The notes under the pieces were generated by a model that saw only the letters and a program-made list of their open reading frames with translations, had not been told where the DNA came from and did not search any database. A stretch of 32,826 nt of DNA from Okeania sp. KiyG1 (lineage in GTDB: Bacteria; Cyanobacteriota; Cyanobacteriia; Cyanobacteriales; Microcoleaceae), in the NCBI RefSeq assembly GCF_014132355.1, contig NZ_BLZO01000040.1, positions 1 through 32,826 of the forward strand. Direction: 5' to 3'. Of this stretch, positions 18,330-26,359 are shown piece by piece. The translations under genes and the position numbers were made by a program. Each line of letters begins with the position of its first letter. Position 1 is the first letter of the stretch.

Positions 18330-19130
18330 ATGGCCAAAAACAAAGTTAGACATATTCTAGGTTTATCAGGAGGTAAAGATTCTACCGCCTTAGCAATTTT
18401 GCTGCATCAAGAAATTCCAGAGATGGAATATATTTTTTGTGATACTCAGAAAGAATTACCGGAGACCTACGAATATTTAGAGAGAATCAAAGCGCGTTTA
18501 GGTATAAAAATCCATTATTTGAATGCTGCAAAAGGTTTTGATTACTGGTTAGCAATACATGATGGTTTGCTCCCCTCACCTCAAAAACGTTGGTGTACTG
18601 TCAAAATGAAAATTGAACCTATAGAAAAGTACATTGGAAATGACTTGACATATAGTTACATAGGTATTCGAGCAGATGAGGATAGGGAGGGTTATATTTC
18701 GACAAAGCCTAATCTTAAACCCATTTTTCCTTTTAAAGAAAGAGGATTAGTTAAAAAAGATATTATTTCGATTTTAGAAGAAAGTGGTATTGGATTGCCT
18801 AAGTATTATAAATGGCGCAGTCGTTCTGGTTGTTATTTTTGTTTCTTTCAACGTAAATATGAATGGGTAATGTTGGCCCAAGAACATCCCGACTTGTTTG
18901 AAAAGGCGATCGAATATGAAGAAAAACATCAAGATGGTAGACATTATACTTGGACTAATGGAGAGACTTTAAGAGAACTTTTAGCCAGAAAAGATGAAAT
19001 TATTGCTAAACATGATGAGGCAATGGTTAAGGAAAAAAAAGCTGCTCCAAAGCGGCCTTTAGTTGAGTCTTTAGAGTCAGTTTTAGATGAAGAGGATGAT
19101 ATTTTGCCTTGTTTGGTTTGTCATTTATAG
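18330..19130 (+). CDS. sspD: PAPS-reductase/DndC-like ATP pyrophosphatase, SspD-like
   Basis: This 266-aa protein carries the PP-loop SGGKDST (13-19) of ATP pyrophosphatases, then RWCTVKMKIEP (Cys89), RSGCYFCFFQRKYEW (Cys168, Cys171) and a C-terminal CLVC (Cys261, Cys264). Several cysteines in this arrangement are known to hold an iron-sulfur cluster in DndC. The enzyme is thought to activate the DNA backbone with ATP so that sulfur from a cysteine desulfurase can replace an oxygen. Length fits SspD; DndC proteins are about twice as long. It is followed after 15 bp by 19146-19865, so these are almost surely cotranscribed. A role in a different sulfur-transfer pathway is possible but unlikely given the context. 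Confidence 0.87.
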   Translation: MAKNKVRHILGLSGGKDSTALAILLHQEIPEMEYIFCDTQKELPETYEYLERIKARLGIKIHYLNAAKGFDYWLAIHDGLLPSPQKRWCTVKMKIEPIEKYIGNDLTYSYIGIRADEDREGYISTKPNLKPIFPFKERGLVKKDIISILEESGIGLPKYYKWRSRSGCYFCFFQRKYEWVMLAQEHPDLFEKAIEYEEKHQDGRHYTWTNGETLRELLARKDEIIAKHDEAMVKEKKAAPKRPLVESLESVLDEEDDILPCLVCHL

Positions 19131-19145
19131 GATGCAAAATTATTT

Positions 19146-19865
19146 ATGAATTTAAAAAGTTATCATTTACGAGTTTGTGACAATTTGAAATCCATTATAA
19201 ATGAGTCACATACTCAACTAGATTTAGGAAAATATCATGTTTTTTCTAGTGATTTATTGCAATGGTCAAATATTCTTAAAAGTCAGGGAACAGAAATGAA
19301 AGTTTTGGAAAACGTAGCATATGAACTACAGTTTTCAGTTTTTCTAATATCCTCTGGACTCTATAGGCAAGCATTTGCGTCACTAAGATTAGTATTGGAA
19401 TTGGCTTTATCTGGAATACTATTTTCTTCTGATGAATTTTATTTCCGTAAATGGAAACAAGGTTTAGCAGATATATCATGGCAGAAAATAACAGATAAAG
19501 ATACTGGAATTTTTTCAATAACATGGTTTAAAGCATTTTGTAATTCAGAACCCGAGCAAAAAGATAGGGAAGATATTGAAGCAATTGCAGAATTAGCTAA
19601 GGAAACATATCGAAAATTATCAGGGTATGTTCATGGGGGTAATTATACTTGGGAAACAAAGGATTCTCATATAGTTTTTAATCAAACACAATTTGATTTA
19701 TGGAAAAGTTTATCTGACAATACTTCAAGAATTATACTTTATTCGCTCTTAGTTAGATTTTCTCAAGACCTATCTTCAGAGAATTTAAGCAAAGTAGAAG
19801 ATTGCTTAACTAATATTATAGATGATATAAAAATAACTAGAGTTATTTTAGGAAGACCTTTATAG
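19146..19865 (+). CDS. Helical protein of unknown family, HEPN-like motif, in ssp operon
   Basis: I do not recognise a named family. The 239-aa protein is predicted to be mostly alpha-helical, without signal or membrane segments. Residues 57-90 (VAYELQFSVFLISSGLYRQAFASLRLVLELAL) look like a packed helix pair. Residues 149-164 (ELAKETYRKLSGYVHGG) contain Arg156 and His163 in an R-x6-H arrangement, which fits the R-x4-6-H motif of HEPN nucleases and the YxxLSxYVHG motif of uncharacterised defence-associated proteins. The gene starts 16 bp after the sspD-like stop and ends 23 bp before an ATPase gene, so the three form one unit. An RNase or toxin role is inference from motif and context only. 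It could equally be a structural partner of the ATPase. Confidence 0.6.
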   Translation: MNLKSYHLRVCDNLKSIINESHTQLDLGKYHVFSSDLLQWSNILKSQGTEMKVLENVAYELQFSVFLISSGLYRQAFASLRLVLELALSGILFSSDEFYFRKWKQGLADISWQKITDKDTGIFSITWFKAFCNSEPEQKDREDIEAIAELAKETYRKLSGYVHGGNYTWETKDSHIVFNQTQFDLWKSLSDNTSRIILYSLLVRFSQDLSSENLSKVEDCLTNIIDDIKITRVILGRPL

Positions 19866-19888
19866 TTGATAAAAGGAGCTTTAAATAT

Positions 19889-21498
19889 ATGTTTTATCTA
19901 AGAACTGAAAGTATCAGAGATGAAGAAATAAAAACAATTTTTGTATCAACTGATTTAGAAAGACAAATTATTGATGCTTTAAAATCTCAAAATCCTACTG
20001 TATTAGAAGGAAGTCGAGGAACTGGAAAGACTTTTTTGTTAAAAATGTGTCAAATTGAATTAAATGAAAAATATAATACAGAAAAATATTACCTGTATAT
20101 CTAACTTTCTCAAGAGCTACACTTATTCAAACTAACGATCCTAATCAATTTACAAACTGGATGATGGCTAAAATTTGCAAGGAACTTTATCGGCAACTTT
20201 GCTATAAAGGATTTCTAATAGAGAATGTTCCTTCTAATCAATTGCTTTTCAATAACAACTTAAGTACCGAGTCTCTTGAATCAAAATTTAAAAATATAAT
20301 GCAAGCTTATGAAAATTCTTATCAAAATGCAAATCAAAATCTAGATAGTTCTATTATTGCTGGTATTCCTGAAGTAGAAGATTTTTTGTCAACTGTTGAA
20401 GAAGTATGTAAATTTTATAAAATTCAAAGGATATGCTTTCTTTTTGATGAAGCTATTCATATGTTCAGACCTCAACAGCAAAGAGAATTTTTTTCTCTTT
20501 TTAGGATGCTTAGAACTCCCTACATTGATTGTAATGCAGCAATTTATCCTGGTGTAACTTCTTTTGGAGATTCATTTGAAAGATTTCATGATGCAAATTT
20601 GATGCGTCTGGAGAGAAATATAAAAGATAATGATTATTTGAATACTATGGAAGATATTGTTTATAAGCAAGCAAATGAAGAACAAATAAGAAAAATAGAA
20701 AAGGAAAAAGGCAACTTTAAAATTCTTGCCTATTCTGCCAGTGGAAATCCTAGAATATTGTTGAGAACTCTAGATAGATGTAACAATTTAAAAACGGATA
20801 CAATAATCAAAGTTATTAAAGACTTTTACATTGCAGATATTTGGTCTGAACATTCAGCTTTAGGGGAAAGATATACAGGGCATAGAGAAATTGTTGATTG
20901 GGGAAGAAACTTTATTGAAAAAAAGGTAATTCCTTCAACTCAAGATAAAAATAATCGCAGAATAAAACATGAAGAATCAACTTGTTATTTTTGGATTGAT
21001 AGAGACGCACCTGAAGTAGTGAAAGAGTCTTTAAGACTATTAGAATACACAGGTATTCTCAGAAAAAATGGAGAAAGAATCAGAGCAACTTATTCTAGAA
21101 TAGGTACACGCTATGAGATTAAACTAGGATGTATTTTAGCTATTGAAAAATCTAATAAAACCGCTAATCAAATAATTGATTACTTAGATGATTACTTGTT
21201 TACTGAATATAGTCGTAACAGCAATGCTTTTTCCAATCTCCCAAATCCAATCAGTTTAGAGTCAGACTCAGAAATACGAGAAATAATTAATAATTTACTT
21301 CAAAAATCTATTAGTAATTTAAGCCTAACGAATTGGCAAAAAGAGCAACTTATAAAGAATAAATTTAATACCATTAATGATGTTTTAACTGTTTCTGAGA
21401 AAAAACTAATTAAGAGCATTCGTGGTGTAGGAGAAGTTAAAGCCAGAAGAATTCAGAATGCAGCAATCGCTGCAATTTTAGAATATCTTTCTGGTTAA
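19889..21498 (+). pseudogene. P-loop ATPase with C-terminal helix-hairpin-helix, frameshifted
   Basis: The first part (19889-20104) holds Walker A GSRGTGKT (residues 41-48) and stops after KYYLYI. The open frame resumes in another phase and runs to 21498. It has a Walker B (ICFLFDEA, near 20434), a sensor-like arginine stretch (GDSFERFHDANLMRLER) and near the end RGVGEVKARRIQNAAI, a helix-hairpin-helix DNA-binding motif. Adding one C to the CC at 20092-20093 gives ..KYYPVYLTFSRATLIQ.., a natural join, so the intact protein would have about 536 residues. A good Shine-Dalgarno (aaaggag, 19872-19878) precedes the ATG. It looks like an ORC/STAND-type ATPase; I know no established role in Ssp. It is tightly linked to the HEPN-like gene. 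Error or true inactivation is unresolved. Confidence 0.75.
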
Positions 21499-21660
21499 AG
21501 ATACTTTTCACTCATTATTATCCTAATTATAAAAGTAGTCTTTCGATAAAATTGTTACAGGCCACTATACTTATTTTTATGTAGTCAAATTATACAATAC
21601 AATAAAATCACTCAGAAATTAAAATTTTCAGGATTTGTTTTGAGGTTAATAACAACAGCA

Positions 21661-21667
21661 AAAGGAG
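21661..21667 (+). promoter_or_regulatory. Ribosome binding site of the sspE-like gene
   Basis: aaaggag lies seven bases before the ATG at 21675, a near-consensus Shine-Dalgarno. It fixes the start MVDISSAF. The 176-bp gap from the preceding ATPase gene is AT-rich and may carry a separate promoter for the nuclease. Confidence 0.7.
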
Positions 21668-21674
21668 TCAAAAA

Positions 21675-24017
21675 ATGGTTGATATATCATCTGCATTTAT
21701 TACCCGTAGTGAAACAGTATTAGAATTTTTTCAAAGACCAGGAGTTGGCTTATACATTCCTTTATACCAACGACAGTATAGTTGGGACAAAGAAAATATA
21801 GATCAACTAATGGAAGATATCTGTCACGGTGTAGAAATGCGTGTAGAACAAGACAATGCTATTCGTTTTTTAGGAACTATTATTTCAGTTGTAGAATCTA
21901 ATTCAGATGCTAATATTAATCCAAAAGATAAAAAGGCATTACCCACACGAATTGAAAACATTATAGATGGGCAGCAAAGAATATCAACTATTGCTATATT
22001 GGCTTGTTTATTGTACCAAAAAATAGTAAATATTCTTAACCAATTACTTGATGAAATCAAAAATCACGGAATGGAAGAAGCAGCAAAAAGTTACTTAGAT
22101 AAACTATTAGGTATATTTTCACTCGATCTACAGCGAGGTTTGCCACAAAGAAAACCAATTATTATTAGGGGGGAGATAGATAATTGGACTTATGCAGGTA
22201 ATGAAAATGATTACTATAAATCTGATATATCCCTGTATATAGCATCATTTATTAGTGCTATCATAGAAAAAGAAAAAGAAGAGAAAGAACAAGGAGAAAA
22301 AAAAGTCAAGATACAGTTTCCGAAACCTCCACGCGACTCCTTAGTAGAGAAAAATATAAAATTAATCAACACATGGCTGAGAAAAGTAGAAAAAGCCTAT
22401 GATGGAGATGGTAATAACAGTTATCCTACTGCTTGGAAAATATTAGATAGTCGTTTGTCTCAAAAATCTTTATGGAGTTATGAAAGACCCGAATTATATG
22501 ATAGAGTTCTCTGTAATAGTAACCCGATGTCTGCTCAAGATAAAAGGGTTTGTTCTCTAGTTCAAATTTTTGCTTTTTGCCATTATTTACTTGATTGTTG
22601 TTGTTTTACTGTAATTGAACCTAAAACAACTGATTGGGCATTTGATATGTTTCAATCCTTAAATGCTACAGGAACACCTCTGACTGCTATAGAAACTTTT
22701 AAACCGATAGTTGTTAATTATTGTAACTTAAACAATAACAATGGTAGTGGATTTAGAGGTTCTAAATCAGAAGAATACTTTTCTCAGTTAGAAGAATTAC
22801 TAGGAACAGAAAAAACAGCAGCAAGCAAAAATAAATTAACTAACGAGTATCTTACCACGTTTGGCGCTTACTATAACGGAGAAAACAAGCCACCTAGACA
22901 ATTTAGCACACAACGAAAATGGTTAAATGATAAATATTCAAATGAAAATGAATGTAAAACTTATGAAGAAAAAGAAGATTTTATTAGATGTATGGCAGAT
23001 ATAGCTGATTATTGGAAGAATATAATTCAGTTTGAGCCAAACAAGTATAGTGCTTTACCTAAAACAGATAAAGTGACAGAAAGCGATCGAAAAGAATCAG
23101 CAATTTGTGTTATGTACTTAGAGGATGCTAATCATAAAATGGCTCGTGCTTTGCTGAGTCGATTTTATTCCCTAGTTTTGCGCGATGAACCAGGTAGAGA
23201 TAGTGAATTTGTTTATGCTTGTAAAAAAGTTGCAGCGTTTTTTACTCTTTGGCGTTCAGCATTACCTAATACAGGTCTTGATGACGCATATAGGAAAATA
23301 CTTAGAACAAAAATGTCCTGGAAAACTTGCAACGAAAAAGGCAATAAACAGCTAAATAAAGAAACACTATCTGAGTGTTTTATGGATGAGTTGAAAGAAA
23401 AAAAAATAGGTACTAAAGAAGAATGGAAAAATAGAGCAGTTTCATATTTACTGTACGATAATAATATCAAGAAAGTATGCAAATTTGTATTATTTGTCAC
23501 AGCTCACGACACCATTCCAGACCCTGATTATCCTGGATTAATGAAACCTAGCTCGCCAGGTACTTGTTTGTATCTAGAACCTAATAAGTGGGTATCTAAA
23601 GACTTTAATAGTATAGAACATATAGCTCCTCAAAAACAATCTGAAAAAGAAGAGTTTACACAAGCGTGGGATGATAGTTTGAATTATGAAAGTATTGGAA
23701 ATTTAACTCTATTACCTACTGAAATTAATTCTTCTGTAAGTAATAAAACATGGATAGGAAAGTGGATTTACTACAAACATCTAGCAGAATCTAATCCTGA
23801 TATAATCAAAGACTTAAAGCAGGAAGCAAAAGATAGCGAAGTTAAACTAGAACAAAAAACAATTAATTTGTTTAAACAAGCGTCGTTTCAACATCACATC
23901 GAGCCCATAGTAAAATTGGGAAAAGATGGAACATGGAACAAAAAATTAGTGCAAGATAGAACTGAACGAATATGCGATATTTTATGGGACAGAATGTATC
24001 AGTGGTTATCAGAATAA
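21675..24017 (+). CDS. sspE: DUF262/DUF1524 nuclease, SspE-like phosphorothioation-sensing effector
   Basis: This 780-aa protein has an N-terminal DUF262 domain and a C-terminal DUF1524 (HNH-type) domain, as in the GmrSD restriction family. The N-terminal motif IPLYQRQYSW (Tyr31, Gln32, Arg33) and IDGQQRIST (Asp98-Arg102) are the conserved DUF262 elements; in SspE the DGQQR motif supports NTP hydrolysis and the YQR region helps sense phosphorothioate. The C-terminal part has SIEHIAPQ (His649) followed by IGNLTLLP (Asn676) and a further Asn/Ser/Lys stretch, an HNH-like site. SspE cleaves or nicks non-self DNA and is stimulated by the host's phosphorothioate marks. Motifs look intact and the length fits. 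It is last in the plus-strand block. A stand-alone Gmr-type enzyme is the main alternative, but the context favours SspE. Confidence 0.87.
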   Translation: MVDISSAFITRSETVLEFFQRPGVGLYIPLYQRQYSWDKENIDQLMEDICHGVEMRVEQDNAIRFLGTIISVVESNSDANINPKDKKALPTRIENIIDGQQRISTIAILACLLYQKIVNILNQLLDEIKNHGMEEAAKSYLDKLLGIFSLDLQRGLPQRKPIIIRGEIDNWTYAGNENDYYKSDISLYIASFISAIIEKEKEEKEQGEKKVKIQFPKPPRDSLVEKNIKLINTWLRKVEKAYDGDGNNSYPTAWKILDSRLSQKSLWSYERPELYDRVLCNSNPMSAQDKRVCSLVQIFAFCHYLLDCCCFTVIEPKTTDWAFDMFQSLNATGTPLTAIETFKPIVVNYCNLNNNNGSGFRGSKSEEYFSQLEELLGTEKTAASKNKLTNEYLTTFGAYYNGENKPPRQFSTQRKWLNDKYSNENECKTYEEKEDFIRCMADIADYWKNIIQFEPNKYSALPKTDKVTESDRKESAICVMYLEDANHKMARALLSRFYSLVLRDEPGRDSEFVYACKKVAAFFTLWRSALPNTGLDDAYRKILRTKMSWKTCNEKGNKQLNKETLSECFMDELKEKKIGTKEEWKNRAVSYLLYDNNIKKVCKFVLFVTAHDTIPDPDYPGLMKPSSPGTCLYLEPNKWVSKDFNSIEHIAPQKQSEKEEFTQAWDDSLNYESIGNLTLLPTEINSSVSNKTWIGKWIYYKHLAESNPDIIKDLKQEAKDSEVKLEQKTINLFKQASFQHHIEPIVKLGKDGTWNKKLVQDRTERICDILWDRMYQWLSE

Positions 24018-24081
24018 AACAACTCAAAGTAAGTTTTAAATATTTAGAAGTAGATAAAATTAATAAGTAGCGATCGCTATT

Positions 24082-24144
24082 TTGCGTATTATCAGTCAGA
24101 GTACCCTGAAAGTTTACTGGGAAAAACATTCTAATGCTAAATAA
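24082..24144 (+). pseudogene. HigB-type toxin, N-terminal remnant
   Basis: Read from TTG at 24082, the frame gives LRIISQSTLKVYWEKHSNAK and then stops. This matches the conserved start of HigB/RelE-type mRNA interferases (MRIISxxTLxxFWExHPDAE). The rest of the toxin, about 75-80 residues, is missing, and the higA remnant starts within the fragment (ATG at 24134). The fragment is short, so the assignment rests on pattern match and on the antitoxin remnant that follows. Confidence 0.55.
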
Positions 24145-24637
24145 CGAAACTGAATTAATAGCTACTCAAAATCGGATTAACTCTATTTTAGACAAAAGTT
24201 CCCTGACAAAAGACGACCGCGACTATTTAAAAATATGGTGTTGCTGATTCTGGGTATGATGCAAGCCCCCCGAGCAAGCCAAAATTGGGGGGAATAAAAC
24301 TCTAAAATTCCCCCAAACTTGGGGGATTTAGGGGGCTTGACCAGAACCAAAAAATCGCACATTCATACTTCAATTCAGCAACGCCAAAATATTAGGAATG
24401 TTAGTCTATGAATATGAAGAAAAACACGAACTAATTCCTACTATTCGTGGTGTCGAACTCCTGAAAGCTTTATTAGAATAATCTCAACTTTCTCCTCAAG
24501 ATTTAGTTCCTATTTTAGACAATGAATTTATGGTATTAGAAGTATTGAATGGCAAATGTAAACTCTCAAAAAATCAAATTCAAGAACTAGCTAATTTTTT
24601 CCACATTTCTCCATCTTTATTAATATATGTTCCGTAA
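24134..24637 (+). pseudogene. HigA-family antitoxin, split by a MITE and a stop codon
   Basis: The N-terminal part reads MLNNETELIATQNRINSILD.. to DYLKI (24236). After the inserted element the frame continues LGMLVYEYEEKHELIPTIRG to a TAA at about 24478, and then SQLSPQDLVPILDNEF and ..ISPSLLIYVP to the final stop at 24637. Removing the element plus one target copy restores DYLKILGMLVYEYEEKH exactly. The internal TAA probably replaces GAA (Glu). The whole matches HigA-type antitoxins with a C-terminal helix-turn-helix (about 110 residues). Two independent lesions show the gene is dead. It follows a HigB remnant, so this was a higBA pair. Confidence 0.8.
24237..24385. mobile_element. 149-bp MITE inserted in higA remnant
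   Basis: It begins ggtgttgctga and ends tcagcaacgcc, and is flanked by the direct repeat aaaatat (24230-24236 and 24386-24392). It is the reverse-complement counterpart of 11849-11996, sharing both ends, the C/G hairpin tracts and the flanking words aagtatgaat and gaatcagcaac. There is no coding content. It lies inside a gene whose intact form can be reconstructed, which proves insertion. Confidence 0.85.
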
Positions 24638-24850
24638 TTCCTGAAATCTATAAAGTTATACAACAGATTTCGGGGAAATTATCTACAAGGTAAATGGTGA
24701 AAATATTGTAGTGCGGGCATCTTGCCCGCGATGAGTGTGCCTCACGGGCAGTGGAAAGTGCTGTCACACTGTAGCTTTGCTAGGTTTGGTTGAAGTCGGA
24801 AAGCGAACAAAAGTAAGTATCTGTTGGGTTGCGCTGTCGCTTAACTCAAC
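24638..24850. repeat. Spacer with repeat inverted relative to the sspB-sspC spacer
   Basis: 24707-24764 reads tgtagtgcgggcatcttgcc and so on to gtggaaagtgctgt, the reverse complement of 14592-14647 with some differences. It is a palindromic cyanobacterial repeat type. The minus-strand cysteine desulfurase ends at 24851; no clear terminator hairpin with a T-run is seen for it. Confidence 0.6.
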
Positions 24851-26023
24851 CTACATTATTTCCCTAATTGCAAAAACAACCTCTGACAAAATTTCAACTG
24901 CTCGCTCTATTTCCTCCTCCGTCGTAAACTTCCCAATACCTATCCGCAACGCTCCCTCCATTTCCTCCCTAGACAAACCTAACGCTCTCAAAACATGAGA
25001 AGGAGCTTCGACACCAGACGAACAAGCAGCTCCAGTAGAAATAGCCAACCTCGATCGCACTCTAGCAATAATCGCACTATTAGGAATACCAGGAATAGAA
25101 ATATGCAAATTTCCTGCTAAACGAGACCCAGTATCCCCATTCACAACTAAACCGGGAATAGCTGCCATCAATAACTCCTGCATTTTATCTCGCTTAGTGG
25201 CGATCGCTCTCTCATCCTCCACCATTTCCAATTTCCGCAAACGACACGCTTCTCCCAAACCAACTATTCCGGGTACATTCAAAGTACCAGACCTCATACC
25301 TTTTTGATGTCCGCCTCCATAAATTAAAGGTTTGAGACGATATCCTTTTGCCACCACTAACGCTCCCACACCTTTAGATGCGTAAAGTTTGTGCCCAGAA
25401 ATAGTCAAATAACTAATTCTCCACTCAGCAAAATTTATTGGTATTTTTCCCACTGCTTGAGAAGCATCACAAAGAAAAGGAATTTGATATTTTTGAGCAA
25501 TTTTACCAATCTTTTCAAGAGGATAAATATTGCCTATTTCATTATTAGCTGCCATGACACATAATAGAGAAATTCCTCCTGCACAAACATTCTCTAAATA
25601 TTCTAAATTAACTCTACCTTTTCTATCAACTTGAAGCCAAATAATTTCTGCCAATTTTTGTTTAACTAGAGCAGCGCAAGTATCAATAACTGCTAGATGT
25701 TCTACAGGTAGAATAGCAATCCGAGGTAAAGTAGAATAACTATTTCTAAAAATATGACCGAAAATAGCCAGATTAATACTTTCCGTCGCTCCCGATGTCC
25801 AGATTATTTGTTTCGGCGAGGCTCCAATTAACTCTGCCACATTTGATGCAGCTTGAGTAACTGCTATTTCTGCTTCATCCCCATATTGATGATCCACACT
25901 ATTAGCATTGCCGAATACTTCAGTCATCTGATAAAGGATTTTTTCAGCTACTCTCGGATCGACAGGAGTAGTAGAATGATAGTCGAGGTAAATAGGTCGA
26001 TTTTGATTATTATTAATTGTCAT
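24851..26023 (-). CDS. Cysteine desulfurase (IscS/NifS family; possible SspA role)
   Basis: The enzyme takes sulfur from cysteine as a persulfide for iron-sulfur clusters, tRNA thiolation or DNA phosphorothioation. Starting at 26023 (MTINNNQNRPIYLDYHSTTP) it has 390 residues. The longer frame up to 26089 adds 22 residues that look like translated repeat, so I reject it. Visible sites are the PLP pocket TSGATESINLAI, the PLP lysine Lys212 in ISGHKLYASKG, and the catalytic cysteine Cys334 in STGAACSSGVEAPSHVLRAL. It is a class V aminotransferase fold with the long active-site loop of the IscS group. The gene converges on the ssp block across the higBA remnant. Dnd/Ssp systems need such an enzyme (DndA/SspA), but a housekeeping enzyme placed here by chance is also possible. 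Confidence 0.9.
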   Translation of the reverse strand: MTINNNQNRPIYLDYHSTTPVDPRVAEKILYQMTEVFGNANSVDHQYGDEAEIAVTQAASNVAELIGASPKQIIWTSGATESINLAIFGHIFRNSYSTLPRIAILPVEHLAVIDTCAALVKQKLAEIIWLQVDRKGRVNLEYLENVCAGGISLLCVMAANNEIGNIYPLEKIGKIAQKYQIPFLCDASQAVGKIPINFAEWRISYLTISGHKLYASKGVGALVVAKGYRLKPLIYGGGHQKGMRSGTLNVPGIVGLGEACRLRKLEMVEDERAIATKRDKMQELLMAAIPGLVVNGDTGSRLAGNLHISIPGIPNSAIIARVRSRLAISTGAACSSGVEAPSHVLRALGLSREEMEGALRIGIGKFTTEEEIERAVEILSEVVFAIREIM

Positions 26024-26164
26024 TTCAGTAGTCCTGTAGGGTGCGTTTTGCTGCGCAATATGTTTCGGATGTCGCCGACATGAATACATAGCATTCCGTC
26101 AGGAAAAAGGCGCTTACGACAAACTATAGTTGAACTGTCAAATATTACGTTGTGTCGTAACGCA

Positions 26165-26242
26165 TCATTGCGGTCGTTTTTCTAGAGTCAGATAACCACA
26201 ACAAGGGCAAGGATAAAATTTAGTGATTTTTGCTATGCTCAT
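26165..26242 (-). pseudogene. CPCC-domain protein, N-terminal remnant
   Basis: The minus-strand frame ends MSIAKITKFYPCPCCGYLTLEKRPQ and stops. This is the N-terminal end of a CPCC (cysteine-rich) domain, in which CPCCGY.TL is normally followed by another cysteine pair after about 15 residues. That second pair is absent, so the fragment is truncated. The upstream 39 codons of the open frame (to 26359) may be unrelated. Confidence 0.5.
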
Positions 26243-26359
26243 TAAATTTTTAATTTTTCCTATTCTCAATGCTACTTTATTCTGTTGAGACTTTGGATAT
26301 ATATAAAGTGATAGCAGTTGTCCTGTCGATCGATTAAAGCAATACCTTAAGTCGATCAT

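Noticed and set aside
13638-24017. BREX type 4 or Dnd system instead of Ssp
   Set aside because: There is no PglZ, BrxL, DndB, DndD or DndE-like gene, the PP-loop protein is short as in SspD, and the DUF4007 plus DUF262 genes fit Ssp better.
24735-24998. Plus-strand 87-aa frame
   Set aside because: It is mostly antisense to the end of the cysteine desulfurase gene and starts in a palindromic repeat.
26024-26089. Upstream extension of the cysteine desulfurase (MYSCRRHPKH..)
   Set aside because: The 22 residues do not resemble the family and the sequence is intergenic-repeat-like; MTINNNQNRP at 26023 is the natural start.
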